Shown piece by piece: positions 31,388-38,007 of a stretch of DNA of 64,000 nt. The DNA is taken from positions 62,001 through 126,000 of the forward strand of contig DRMV01000008.1 of the NCBI GenBank assembly GCA_011322445.1, given 5' to 3'. How positions within the stretch are numbered: the stretch's first letter is position 1; each line of letters starts with the position of its first letter. The DNA is from Chloroflexota bacterium (GTDB taxonomy: Bacteria; Chloroflexota; Anaerolineae; Anaerolineales; DRMV01). The position numbers and the translations under genes are program-made. The notes beneath the pieces are model-generated. The model worked only from the letters and a program-made list of their open reading frames with translations. It made no database searches and was not told the DNA's origin.

Positions 31388-32860
31388 ATGGGCGAAACGC
31401 TGATGCGACGACTGCTCAACACGGGCATATCAGCCCACGACGCGATGGTGCTGGACGAGCACTTTGCCAGCGAGAAAGGCTTCCTGGAGGGGCTGGAAGA
31501 CGTTGCCCGCCTGTTGGCCTTCGATGGACCGGCGGGCATCCTTCCCCCCGTCGGGGAGCCGTGGCGAACGCTGTGGGAAGCCATGCAAAACGAGCCGCCA
31601 GAAGCCCGCGGCGAGGCGTTTGCCGAGGCGCTGGCCGGTTTCCCCCCAGAGGTGCAGGTGGCCATCAGCGGCGCGGTTTCCACGCGCCAGGCCGAGCTGG
31701 TGCGCTTTCAGGACGAGCTCAACAACAAGAAGCGCCGCCAGACGAAGGATTACATTCGGGCGCTGGCGAATCTGGGCTACACCTTTCGCATGAACCTGTG
31801 CGACGACAGCATTGAGGTGAGCGGTGAGCGGCTGACCGACCCACTGCGCGCCGAGATTCGGGCGAAACTGCGGGACACGGGCATTCGGGAAGTCAATGTA
31901 GCCGAGGATGCCTACATGGCCGAGGCGTGGAAGAACCGCTATCACCCCGTGCGTGATTTCCTTTTTGGCCTGAAGTGGGACGGCAAAGACCACCTGGGTA
32001 ACCTGGCAAGCCATTTTCAGGACGAGCAGGGCGTTTTTGCCATCTGGCTGCGGCGGTGGGCCATTGGCGCAGTGGCGCGGGTGATGGCCAACGGGGTGCA
32101 GAACCGAATGCTGGTGCTGGACGGGCCGCAGGGCATTGGCAAGAGTTACTTCGCCCGCTGGATCGCCAGCCCATTAGACGGCTATTTCTACGAGGGGCCG
32201 ATCAACCCCGACGACAAGGACGACCGCATTCGGTTGATGCGGGTGTGGATTTGGGAAGTGACGGAACTGGGCGCAACAACCCGCCGGGCCGACCGGGAGG
32301 CGCTGAAGGGCTTCCTGAGCCTGCGGGAAGTGACAGTGCGCAAGCCCTATGGCCGCTATGACGTGGTGAAGCCTGCGATGGCGAGTTTCATCGGGACGGT
32401 AAACAACGAAGCGGGCATTCTGACCGACTACACAGGCAACCGGCGCTTCATGGTAACGCGGCTGACGAGCATCGACTGGGGCTATACGCAACTGCGCCCC
32501 GAAGACATTTGGGCGCAGGCCACAGCGCTCTACCTGGACGGGGAGCCGTGGGAACTGACGAAGGAAGAATGGGCGAAGGCAGAGGAAATCAACGAGTATT
32601 ACACGGTGGAAGACCCGGTGCAGGGCGCGCTGCTGAAGCACTTCGAGATTGACCCCCAGCGGCAGGATTGGTGGATGGCGACGGTGGACATTGTGCGGAT
32701 TTTAGAGGCGGAAGGTTACCGATGGAGCACGCTGCGGGGCGCGAGCATGGCGATTGGGCAAGCGGCGGCGGCGCTGGGGTTGCGGAAAGCCAAAGGCAAT
32801 ACGGCATCCAAGCGAGTATGGGGCTGGTCTGGCATTCGGCAAAAGAGCGCTTTGCCGTAG
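31388..32860 (+). CDS. VapE-type replicative helicase/ATPase
   Basis: The 490-aa protein carries the virulence-associated E (VapE) domain: Walker A LDGPQGIGKSYFARWI (about residue 240), Walker B VWIWEVTEL and ASFIGTVNNEAGILTDYTGN. The N-terminal 160 residues are helical with a KKRRQTKDY stretch. The C-terminus may be a winged helix. VapE proteins act as SF3-like helicases in phages and satellite islands. Neighbouring iterons and primase support a replication role. Confidence 0.85.
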   Translation: MGETLMRRLLNTGISAHDAMVLDEHFASEKGFLEGLEDVARLLAFDGPAGILPPVGEPWRTLWEAMQNEPPEARGEAFAEALAGFPPEVQVAISGAVSTRQAELVRFQDELNNKKRRQTKDYIRALANLGYTFRMNLCDDSIEVSGERLTDPLRAEIRAKLRDTGIREVNVAEDAYMAEAWKNRYHPVRDFLFGLKWDGKDHLGNLASHFQDEQGVFAIWLRRWAIGAVARVMANGVQNRMLVLDGPQGIGKSYFARWIASPLDGYFYEGPINPDDKDDRIRLMRVWIWEVTELGATTRRADREALKGFLSLREVTVRKPYGRYDVVKPAMASFIGTVNNEAGILTDYTGNRRFMVTRLTSIDWGYTQLRPEDIWAQATALYLDGEPWELTKEEWAKAEEINEYYTVEDPVQGALLKHFEIDPQRQDWWMATVDIVRILEAEGYRWSTLRGASMAIGQAAAALGLRKAKGNTASKRVWGWSGIRQKSALP

Positions 32861-32875
32861 GAGCGAGAACCATGA

Positions 32876-33065
32876 GGTTGGACAGGTTGGACACAGGTTG
32901 GACACTTTTGAAGAGGTTACAGCGCACATTTAATAAAGAAGAGCATGTACTCTGCGTGCCCAACCTGTCCAACTTGTCCAACCTTGTTCAGAAAAAGATA
33001 AGGCACACTATCACCATAGGGGTAATTTAATGCAAAAGGTTGGACAGGTTGGACAAGGTTGGAAC
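32876..33065. repeat. Nine 9-bp iterons, candidate prophage replication origin
   Basis: GGTTGGACA occurs in three clusters of three: direct (32876, 32885, 32896), inverted (32957-32983, one or no mismatch each) and direct again (33038, 33047, 33057). AT-rich stretches (TTTAATAAAG, AAAAAGATAAG) lie between the clusters. The third cluster lies inside the primase start region. Placement between helicase and primase genes is typical of an origin. Confidence 0.7.
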
Positions 33066-34007
33066 AAAAAAGCCGCTGCGCCCCTGGCAACGGTTTACGA
33101 CTGGGCTTTGCGCTTCGTGCTGGCGGGGGTTGCGGTGATTCCTGTGCGCTATCGGGACAAGCGGCCAGCGGTGCGGGAGTGGAAAGAGTACCAGCACCGC
33201 ATACCGAGCATGGAAGAAGTGCAGCGCTGGTTTGCAGGGCGCAACATGATCAACTTTGGCGTGGTGACGGGCTGGCAAGGGCTGACGGTGCTGGACTTCG
33301 ACGACCCGCAATCTTATGCTCGCTGGCGGCACTGGGCGGCCTCTGTGGGCGGGATGGCGGCTCAGGCGGCGCAGTTAGCCTTCAAGGTGCGCACGCGCCG
33401 CGGGGTGCATGTTTATACTCGCCTGCCGCAGGCAGTGCACAACCGCCACCTGGACGGGCTGGACATCAAGAGCAAGGGCGGCTATGTGCTGGGGCCCGGC
33501 TCTACCCACCCCAGCGGGGCGCATTACACACCGCTCAGCAATGTACTGCTCTTCCCGCTGATACCGAGCCTGGATGCGATTTTACCACCGGAATTGCTGG
33601 TGCGGGCTGACTTCGGTGAGGATGCTCCGGTGCGCACGCCACCAGTTTTGCAAGCCAAGATGCAGGTTTCCGACCCGTGGGAAGCGGCTTCGGCGCCGGT
33701 GTTTGCAGGCGGCGGCGAGCAGCGGGGGCTGGTGGCGCGAATCAAAGAGCAACTGCGGATTGAGGACTTCTTCCAGCCTGACGAGTTGCAGCGCACCGGT
33801 GAGGGCTGGTATCTGGCGCGGTGCCCGTTCCACGATGACCGGCACCCGTCGTTCTGGCTGAATACGGAGCGGCAAATCGGTGGGTGCTTTGCGGGGTGCA
33901 CAGGCAAGCCGGTGGACGCGATCAACCTGTTTGCCATGCTGCATGGGCTGGACAACCGCACGGCAATTGCGGTGCTGGCCCGGCGGCTGGGGCTGAAGGA
34001 GGTGTGA
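33030..34007 (+). CDS. Bifunctional primase-polymerase with C-terminal CHC2 zinc finger
   Basis: The 325-aa protein begins with a Prim-Pol (AEP) domain (about 20-185): VIPVRYRDKRPAVREWKEYQ, GVVTGWQGLTVLDFDD, RTRRGVHVYTR and GPGSTHPSG. A CHC2-type zinc-binding region follows (YLARCPFHDDRHPSFWL, GGCFAGC). CHC2 normally precedes a primase core; here the order is Prim-Pol then zinc finger. The first 16 residues (MQKVGQVGQGWNKK) are encoded by iteron repeats and may not be essential. The ribosome site is weak. Confidence 0.83.
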   Translation: MQKVGQVGQGWNKKAAAPLATVYDWALRFVLAGVAVIPVRYRDKRPAVREWKEYQHRIPSMEEVQRWFAGRNMINFGVVTGWQGLTVLDFDDPQSYARWRHWAASVGGMAAQAAQLAFKVRTRRGVHVYTRLPQAVHNRHLDGLDIKSKGGYVLGPGSTHPSGAHYTPLSNVLLFPLIPSLDAILPPELLVRADFGEDAPVRTPPVLQAKMQVSDPWEAASAPVFAGGGEQRGLVARIKEQLRIEDFFQPDELQRTGEGWYLARCPFHDDRHPSFWLNTERQIGGCFAGCTGKPVDAINLFAMLHGLDNRTAIAVLARRLGLKEV

Positions 34008-34008
34008 G

Positions 34009-34224
34009 GTGGCGTTAGGTTTCGTGCCTGAGGTTGGTGAGAACGTGTTAGCGTGGGTAGCCGACGCCTGGCGGCTGTGCCGGGTGGAGCAGACGGTGAT
34101 CCAGGCGGCGGGGTTGAGCGTGAAGGTGGTGCCGCTGCGATGGCATGATAAGCGAGCCCGCTGGGTTGCTGGCACGCTGGTAAAGCCATTACCACGAGAT
34201 TGGAGCGGCGGCGATGGTGAGTGA
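34009..34224 (+). CDS. Small 71-aa protein, unknown
   Basis: GTG start one base after the primase stop, with GGAGGTG upstream. Beta-rich, Trp/Val-rich (LAWVADAWRLCRVEQTVI). No recognised domain. Overlaps the next gene by 11 bp. Confidence 0.45.
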   Translation: MALGFVPEVGENVLAWVADAWRLCRVEQTVIQAAGLSVKVVPLRWHDKRARWVAGTLVKPLPRDWSGGDGE

Positions 34225-34714
34225 TGGAAGACGACGGCCAGCCCCCGGCGTGGTGCGGTGCCAGGCCTGCGGCGCATACATTGGCCACTATGTGGAGCGG
34301 TGGAACGACGCCGCGGGGCGCTGGGAGACATGGCTGGCGGTGGGCGGTGCGATAGAGCGGTCGGCGCACGGGGTGTGTGCGAACTGCGGCGCAGAGTGGC
34401 ACTGGTCGGCCAGCAGCAGGCGGCTGGAGCGGCTGCTGGGGCTGGCGAGGGGCAAGGTGCCCGCTGCGGATACGGAGCAGGAGACGCCCCAGGCCGAGGC
34501 CGATGAGGGCAAGCCCACGCCCCCGCTGGTGCTGGTGTTCGAGCGCCGCCCGCAGCCTGTGCCGATGCCGTTAGTGAAGGTGATGGTGCTTTCGCGGCAG
34601 GATGGGCGGGAGCAGATTGCCGGGGCGCTTTCGCTGACGCCGTTGGAGTGGCGGGCACTGCGGGAGGCGCTGGGGAGTTGCGAAAGCGAGGTGGTGAAGT
34701 TAGTGGTGAGGTGA
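34214..34714 (+). CDS. Zinc-ribbon protein, 166 aa
   Basis: The N-terminal half has two CxxC pairs (CQACGAYIG and CANCGAEWHW) spaced like a zinc ribbon. An acidic/Pro linker (about 95-115) leads to a C-terminal region ALSLTPLEWRALREALGSCE. A nucleic-acid-binding or adaptor function would fit but is not shown. Confidence 0.55.
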   Translation: MVSDGRRRPAPGVVRCQACGAYIGHYVERWNDAAGRWETWLAVGGAIERSAHGVCANCGAEWHWSASSRRLERLLGLARGKVPAADTEQETPQAEADEGKPTPPLVLVFERRPQPVPMPLVKVMVLSRQDGREQIAGALSLTPLEWRALREALGSCESEVVKLVVR

Positions 34715-34717
34715 GTG

Positions 34718-34933
34718 ATGGCGACGACCTGGGTCAAGACTCGCCAGGGGATGTGGCTGCTGTTGAGAGATGGTGAGCGTGTTGGCGAGGTCTATCCGCA
34801 CCGCCCCGTGCGCTGGATGGCCGGGAACTGGTGGGCGCGCCGCGGGGTTGCCCAGGGGCAGGCTGCCAGCGTGGAGGAAGCGATGCGAATGGTGGAAGAG
34901 GCGCTGGCGAGGCAGTTGACCCTGTGGTCGTGA
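34718..34933 (+). CDS. Small 71-aa protein, unknown
   Basis: Compact, Trp-rich (KTRQGMWLLLRDGERVGEVY, GNWWARRGVAQ) with a helical end EEAMRMVEEALARQL. Its design resembles small phage proteins with a DUF-like beta sheet plus helix. It is the last gene before the integron cassettes. Confidence 0.45.
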   Translation: MATTWVKTRQGMWLLLRDGERVGEVYPHRPVRWMAGNWWARRGVAQGQAASVEEAMRMVEEALARQLTLWS

Positions 34934-34957
34934 TTTTGTCCGGTTTACGCATATTAT

Positions 34958-34973
34958 GCGGCAATTTTGCCGC
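34958..34973. promoter_or_regulatory. Hairpin and A tract immediately before the first cassette
   Basis: GCGGCAA-TT-TTGCCGC is a perfect hairpin, preceded by the palindrome GCATATTATGC and followed by TTAAAAAAATA up to the first recombination point. It is where an attI or terminator would be, but it does not match a known attI. Confidence 0.4.
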
Positions 34974-35014
34974 TTAAAAAAATAGTTGGGCGCTGTGCCC
35001 GAAAGGAGGCTTGC

Positions 35015-35176
35015 GTGTTCAGAGACCTTTCATGGAAGTCGCCAGAGGTAGTCGCATTTGCCTTCCTCATACCGATCGCTGGGTGGGTGTATGTCGCTTT
35101 TGCGCTCTATCACATTTTTGTCGTTGATAAGCGCCCAACACCGCGTGCAGCCGACCAGCCCAAGGCTGGCCGCTGA
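35015..35176 (+). CDS. Cassette 1: tiny membrane protein, 53 aa
   Basis: GTG start after GAAAGGAGG. After a short polar start comes a hydrophobic region (VVAFAFLIPIAGWVYVAFAL) long enough for one helix or a tight hairpin. The last 15 residues (RPTPRAADQPKAGR) are encoded by the attC site itself, a usual trait of cassette genes. Function unknown. Confidence 0.6.
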   Translation: MFRDLSWKSPEVVAFAFLIPIAGWVYVAFALYHIFVVDKRPTPRAADQPKAGR

Positions 35177-35191
35177 CGCTAACCGTTGGGC
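35133..35191 (+). repeat. attC site 1 (59 bp)
   Basis: R'' GCCCAAC and R' GTTGGGC bound the site. The arms GCGT-G-CAGC and GCTG-ACGC pair with an extrahelical G, then CCAGCC/GGCTGG with a CAA end loop. The crossover point is between 35185 and 35186. Confidence 0.9.
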
Positions 35192-35216
35192 GGTAAGCCC
35201 GAAAGGATGAGGCTCC

Positions 35217-35420
35217 ATGCCAGATAGCAAAACCGAAGCCATTGTGTGCCCCCATTGTGGGGCGGTGCAAGAAGCCGAGATTGTTTGGCCAGAAAAAGAC
35301 CCTTGGCCGCAGTATGCGCATGTTTGCTCGGCATGCGGCTACATCATCACAGAGTCCGAATGGTCAGCCGTGAACCGCCCAACACCGCGTGCAGCGGACT
35401 CGCCTACGGCGAGCCGCTGA
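35217..35420 (+). CDS. Cassette 2: zinc-ribbon protein, 67 aa
   Basis: ATG after GAAAGGATGAGG. Two CxxC pairs (CPHCGAVQEAE and CSACGYIITESEW) make a compact zinc ribbon, probably nucleic-acid or protein binding. The C-terminal RPTPRAADSPTASR is attC-encoded and closely resembles the tail of the cassette 1 protein. Confidence 0.65.
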   Translation: MPDSKTEAIVCPHCGAVQEAEIVWPEKDPWPQYAHVCSACGYIITESEWSAVNRPTPRAADSPTASR

Positions 35421-35435
35421 CGCTGGCCGTTAGCC
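35377..35435 (+). repeat. attC site 2 (59 bp)
   Basis: R'' GCCCAAC, R' GTTAGCC. The stem GCGT-[G]-CAGCGG-[A]-CTCGCC pairs perfectly with GGCGAG-CCGCTG-ACGC, leaving two extrahelical bases and a TAC loop, the canonical structure recognised on the folded bottom strand. Crossover at 35429/35430. Confidence 0.93.
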
Positions 35436-35461
35436 CGCAAAGAGCGGGCAAAGGAGGCGGA

Positions 35462-35698
35462 ATGTTTGTCATATTAGTGTTCGACAACAGGCGGCTTGTT
35501 AGGCTTGCTATCAGTGCCGCGACAGAGAAGGCCGCTAACCAAATATTTGGCCTTGTGCGTGACGCAATGGCGAGCGAATACACCGTAGAGATGATGCGTG
35601 CGCCGGAGAGCGGCCCCGCTTCTGTCGTCAATGCAATGATACGTAGCGGGCTAACACCCGGTGCAGCGGACGCACCTAACGGTGCGCCGCTGACCTAA
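35462..35698 (+). CDS. Cassette 3: unknown 78-aa protein
   Basis: ATG after AAAGGAGGCGGA. A beta-alpha-beta pattern (MFVILVFDNRRLVRLAISAA, IFGLVRDAMASEYTVEMMRA) suggests a small globular domain. The last 17 residues (SGLTPGAADAPNGAPLT) come from attC 3. No family recognised. Confidence 0.55.
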   Translation: MFVILVFDNRRLVRLAISAATEKAANQIFGLVRDAMASEYTVEMMRAPESGPASVVNAMIRSGLTPGAADAPNGAPLT

Positions 35699-35708
35699 AC
35701 CGTTAGGT
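35649..35708 (+). repeat. attC site 3 (60 bp)
   Basis: R'' GGCTAAC, R' GTTAGGT. The stem GGT-[G]-CAGCGG-[A]-CGCACC pairs with GGTGCG-CCGCTG-ACC around a TAAC loop. Crossover at 35702/35703. Confidence 0.93.
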
Positions 35709-35715
35709 TTCTAAA

Positions 35716-36303
35716 ATGAGCACTTACCAAGTTCTTGACGTGGCCAGCGGTGGCCGCATGTTCTGGATTGACCGCAACGACCCACGTGCAGTATTTGTTG
35801 ATAGGCGCGTGGAAACGGTGACCATGAAGGATTCGTCGGTCAAAAACAATCTTCGCACGCTGGAAGTACGCCCGATGGTACAGGCGGACTTCACAGCATT
35901 GCCGTTCCCCAGCAATCATTTTTCTCTGGTGGTATTTGACCCACCGCATCTGGTGAGCGCAGGCCCACGCTCGTGGCTGCGGGCGAAATACGGTGTGCTG
36001 GACGGTGACTGGCAAGCCATGTTGCAGGCTGGTTTCAGGGAGTGCTTCCGTGTGTTGGCCCCGTCCGGGACGCTGGTGTTCAAATGGAATGAGTATCAGA
36101 TTCCGCTTTCAAAAATTCTCCCCCTCGCGCCGGTTGCCCCATTATTTGGGCACAAAAGCGGGCGCGCCAGCAAAACACACTGGCTGGTGTTTATGAAACC
36201 TAACACCGCATTGAGCGGACTGGCTTCGCCAGCCGCTCATGCTAACCGTTGGGCGAAGGAACAGGAACACCAACAAACGGCCCTAAATCTGTGCTATAAT
36301 TAG
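35716..36303 (+). CDS. Cassette 4: class I SAM-dependent methyltransferase-like protein
   Basis: The 195-aa protein has the catalytic DPPH (FSLVVFDPPHLVSAG, about residue 80), then ECFRVLAPSGTLVFKWNEYQ and PLFGHKSGRASKTHWLVFMK, a set seen in phage and cassette-borne DNA- or small-molecule methyltransferases. The usual N-terminal glycine-rich SAM loop is not obvious (VLDVASGGRMFW may replace it). From residue about 160 the chain is encoded by attC 4, and it continues past the crossover, so its native C-terminus depends on what follows the array. Confidence 0.68.
   Translation: MSTYQVLDVASGGRMFWIDRNDPRAVFVDRRVETVTMKDSSVKNNLRTLEVRPMVQADFTALPFPSNHFSLVVFDPPHLVSAGPRSWLRAKYGVLDGDWQAMLQAGFRECFRVLAPSGTLVFKWNEYQIPLSKILPLAPVAPLFGHKSGRASKTHWLVFMKPNTALSGLASPAAHANRWAKEQEHQQTALNLCYN
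36198..36254 (+). repeat. attC site 4 (57 bp)
   Basis: R'' ACCTAAC, R' GTTGGGC. The stem GCAT-[T]-GAGCGG-[A]-CTGGC pairs perfectly with GCCAG-CCGCTC-ATGC around a TTC loop. Crossover at 36248/36249 ends the array. Confidence 0.93.
36292..36300 (+). promoter_or_regulatory. Extended -10 promoter for the lysis/late genes
   Basis: TGC directly precedes a perfect TATAAT, 38 bp after the last crossover point. No good -35 is present, as is common for extended -10 promoters. The 36304-36432 leader contains GCCGG/CCCGGC-type inverted repeats. Confidence 0.5.
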
Positions 36304-36432
36304 AACAACTGAATACTCAGCGGCATTGCCGGAGTTACGCCCGGCGTTCCTGTGTGACCTGCGTTTTGCGCGGGTTGTGCGGGAGCGTCGGGCGTTTGCG
36401 GTTTAAACGATTTGCGATTCAGGAGGTGGATT

Positions 36433-36723
36433 GTGGACATTGTTGTGAACGGTATCAACCTGATGGCTTTGGTGTTCGGTCTCGTGGAGTTTTCCAAGAA
36501 AACTGGCCTGAAGGGAAAAGCCCTAACCGTGCTGAGTATGGTTATTGGCGTGCTGGTGGGGGTTGCCTACCAAATCGCCAAGATGTACCCGGCGGTGATG
36601 CAGTGGTTTGGCGTGGCGGTTTTTGGCCTGGCCGTGGGTTTGGCGGCAAGCGGTGTTTACAGTTTTGCTAACGCGCGCTGGCCGAAGCAAGAAAAGCAAA
36701 AAGCGGATGATGAGGGCGAGTAA
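36433..36723 (+). CDS. Holin-like membrane protein
   Basis: The 96-aa protein (GTG start after CAGGAGGTGG) has two to three membrane segments (INLMALVFGLVEF, ALTVLSMVIGVLVGVAYQIA, WFGVAVFGLAVGLAASGVY) and a charged C-terminal tail (PKQEKQKADDEGE). Size, topology and position one base before the candidate endolysin gene fit a phage holin that opens the membrane for lysis. Confidence 0.65.
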   Translation: MDIVVNGINLMALVFGLVEFSKKTGLKGKALTVLSMVIGVLVGVAYQIAKMYPAVMQWFGVAVFGLAVGLAASGVYSFANARWPKQEKQKADDEGE

Positions 36724-37655
36724 TGGCCGGGGTGATGTTGCAATCGTGGCGGCTCACACTGTTGGACAGTGACCTTGCCCGCATTCCTGCGGTTGCTGTG
36801 CGTTTGGCTAAATTGAGCGGGGCGCGGGTGTGGGCGTTCAAGGTGTCCGATGGCGCTGGCTTGTATTCTGAGTTTGCTCAGCATACGCGCCTTTACACCG
36901 ACACTGCAGCGGCGCTACGCGACGCCGGTATAGAGGTGGCCGCGTGGGGCTTTCACTACGGGCGCAAATGGCTTAGTTTGGTAGGCCCAGAGCGCGAGGC
37001 GAAGGCCGTTTTGCAGGCACGCGAGATATTAGCGTTCAGAAAGTATTTTGTGGACGCTGAATCACGCTGGGAGCAATCGGCACGCGAGGGTGACGCTGCC
37101 AAACTGGTGAAACCGCTGAAGGATGCTGGCTTGGAGGTATGGCTGGAGAGTTTCAGGTACCCCGCCTATCACCCTGGCATTCTGTGGGAAGAGTGGGGTG
37201 AGGTTCTAAATGGCGGCTGGGCGCCACAGGTTTATTGGCTTCAGGCCTCAAACGCGGCAGCACAGGTAGAGCAAAGTTACCGGGAACACAAAGCAGTGGC
37301 AGATTTACCATTCTGGCCGGTATTTCCGGCATTTTGTCAGTCTGGTTGGTGCCCAACACCAGCACAATACAGAGCCGCCATTGCTGAAGCCGAAAAACTT
37401 GGAGCCGCAGGTATTGGGGCATGGAAAGCTGAGTGGTTGACGGAAAACTGGCCAGCGCATAAATCTTTTGTTGATGCTCTGGCTGAGTGGGCAGGTGGCG
37501 ACGCGCCTCCTGAACCGCAACCATGCGACCCCACTGATGCCATTGCGCTTGCCGATAATCTCAAACGCCAGGCTGATACGTTGCTTGCTGAAACGCAAAC
37601 GCTGGTGAGCGATGCGGTGACGTTACTCAATAAGCTGCAGGCAATGAAGAGGTGA
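36723..37655 (+). CDS. Candidate endolysin: TIM-barrel glycosidase-like protein
   Basis: The 310-aa protein looks like a GH25-style alpha/beta barrel: VWAFKVSDGAGLYSEFAQHT, GIEVAAWGFHYGRKW, FVDAESRWEQSA (acidic strand end), LEVWLESFRYPAYHPGILWE and PQVYWLQAS. The C-terminal 60 residues form a coiled coil (LKRQADTLLAETQTLVSDAV), perhaps a wall- or holin-contact tail. No signal peptide, so release through the holin is expected. The family assignment is tentative. Confidence 0.55.
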   Translation: MAGVMLQSWRLTLLDSDLARIPAVAVRLAKLSGARVWAFKVSDGAGLYSEFAQHTRLYTDTAAALRDAGIEVAAWGFHYGRKWLSLVGPEREAKAVLQAREILAFRKYFVDAESRWEQSAREGDAAKLVKPLKDAGLEVWLESFRYPAYHPGILWEEWGEVLNGGWAPQVYWLQASNAAAQVEQSYREHKAVADLPFWPVFPAFCQSGWCPTPAQYRAAIAEAEKLGAAGIGAWKAEWLTENWPAHKSFVDALAEWAGGDAPPEPQPCDPTDAIALADNLKRQADTLLAETQTLVSDAVTLLNKLQAMKR

Positions 37656-37657
37656 TT

Positions 37658-38005
37658 ATGAGCCAACAGCGAATCACCAACGCCGAGATTGCCCGCCGGA
37701 TGGACGCGATGTTCGACCGGCTGGACGCCATCGTGAGCGGTATCAACGACATGAAGGTGACATTGCGGCTGATGGACAACAGGGTGAGCGCGTTAGAGCA
37801 GGAAATGGCACAGCACCGGCGGGTGCTCTTCGGTGAGAACGGCGGGCGAGAGAAGCCCGGCATGGTTGACGACTTGCGGGATGTGCGCCGGGCAGTAGCG
37901 GCTACTCAGCGGGCGGTTTCCAGGGCTGCATGGGCGTTTGTCGTCTCTATATTGAGCGCGGCCGGTTTGTGGTTTGCCCATGTGGCGTTAGGGCTGCGGT
38001 GGTGA
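37658..38005 (+). CDS. Coiled-coil protein with C-terminal membrane anchor (XhlA-like)
   Basis: The 115-aa protein has a long helix (NAEIARRMDAMFDRLDAIVS, VTLRLMDNRVSALEQEMAQH) and one C-terminal membrane segment (AAWAFVVSILSAAGLWFAHV). This is the shape of XhlA/BhlA lysis accessory proteins. It directly follows the candidate endolysin. ATG start 3 bp after that stop. Confidence 0.55.
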   Translation: MSQQRITNAEIARRMDAMFDRLDAIVSGINDMKVTLRLMDNRVSALEQEMAQHRRVLFGENGGREKPGMVDDLRDVRRAVAATQRAVSRAAWAFVVSILSAAGLWFAHVALGLRW

Positions 38006-38007
38006 GC

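Larger units (their letters stand above)
34986..36248 (+). mobile_element. Integron gene-cassette array without integrase (CALIN): four cassettes
   Basis: Four attC sites in the same orientation divide this stretch into cassettes of 200, 244, 273 and 546 bp (34986-35185, 35186-35429, 35430-35702, 35703-36248). Every cassette begins TTRG.. after a G and ends at the next G of GTTRGGY-type R' boxes. R'' at each cassette end is the exact complement of that cassette's own 5' end over 9-10 bp. No tyrosine recombinase of integron type is present; the only recombinase is the phage integrase 17 kb away. The genes have ribosome sites but no individual promoters, so read-through from phage transcription is expected. 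Confidence 0.93.

Noticed and set aside
32876-33065. CRISPR array
   Set aside because: Repeats are 9 bp, mostly adjacent and in both orientations, with no regular spacers or cas genes; they fit iterons.
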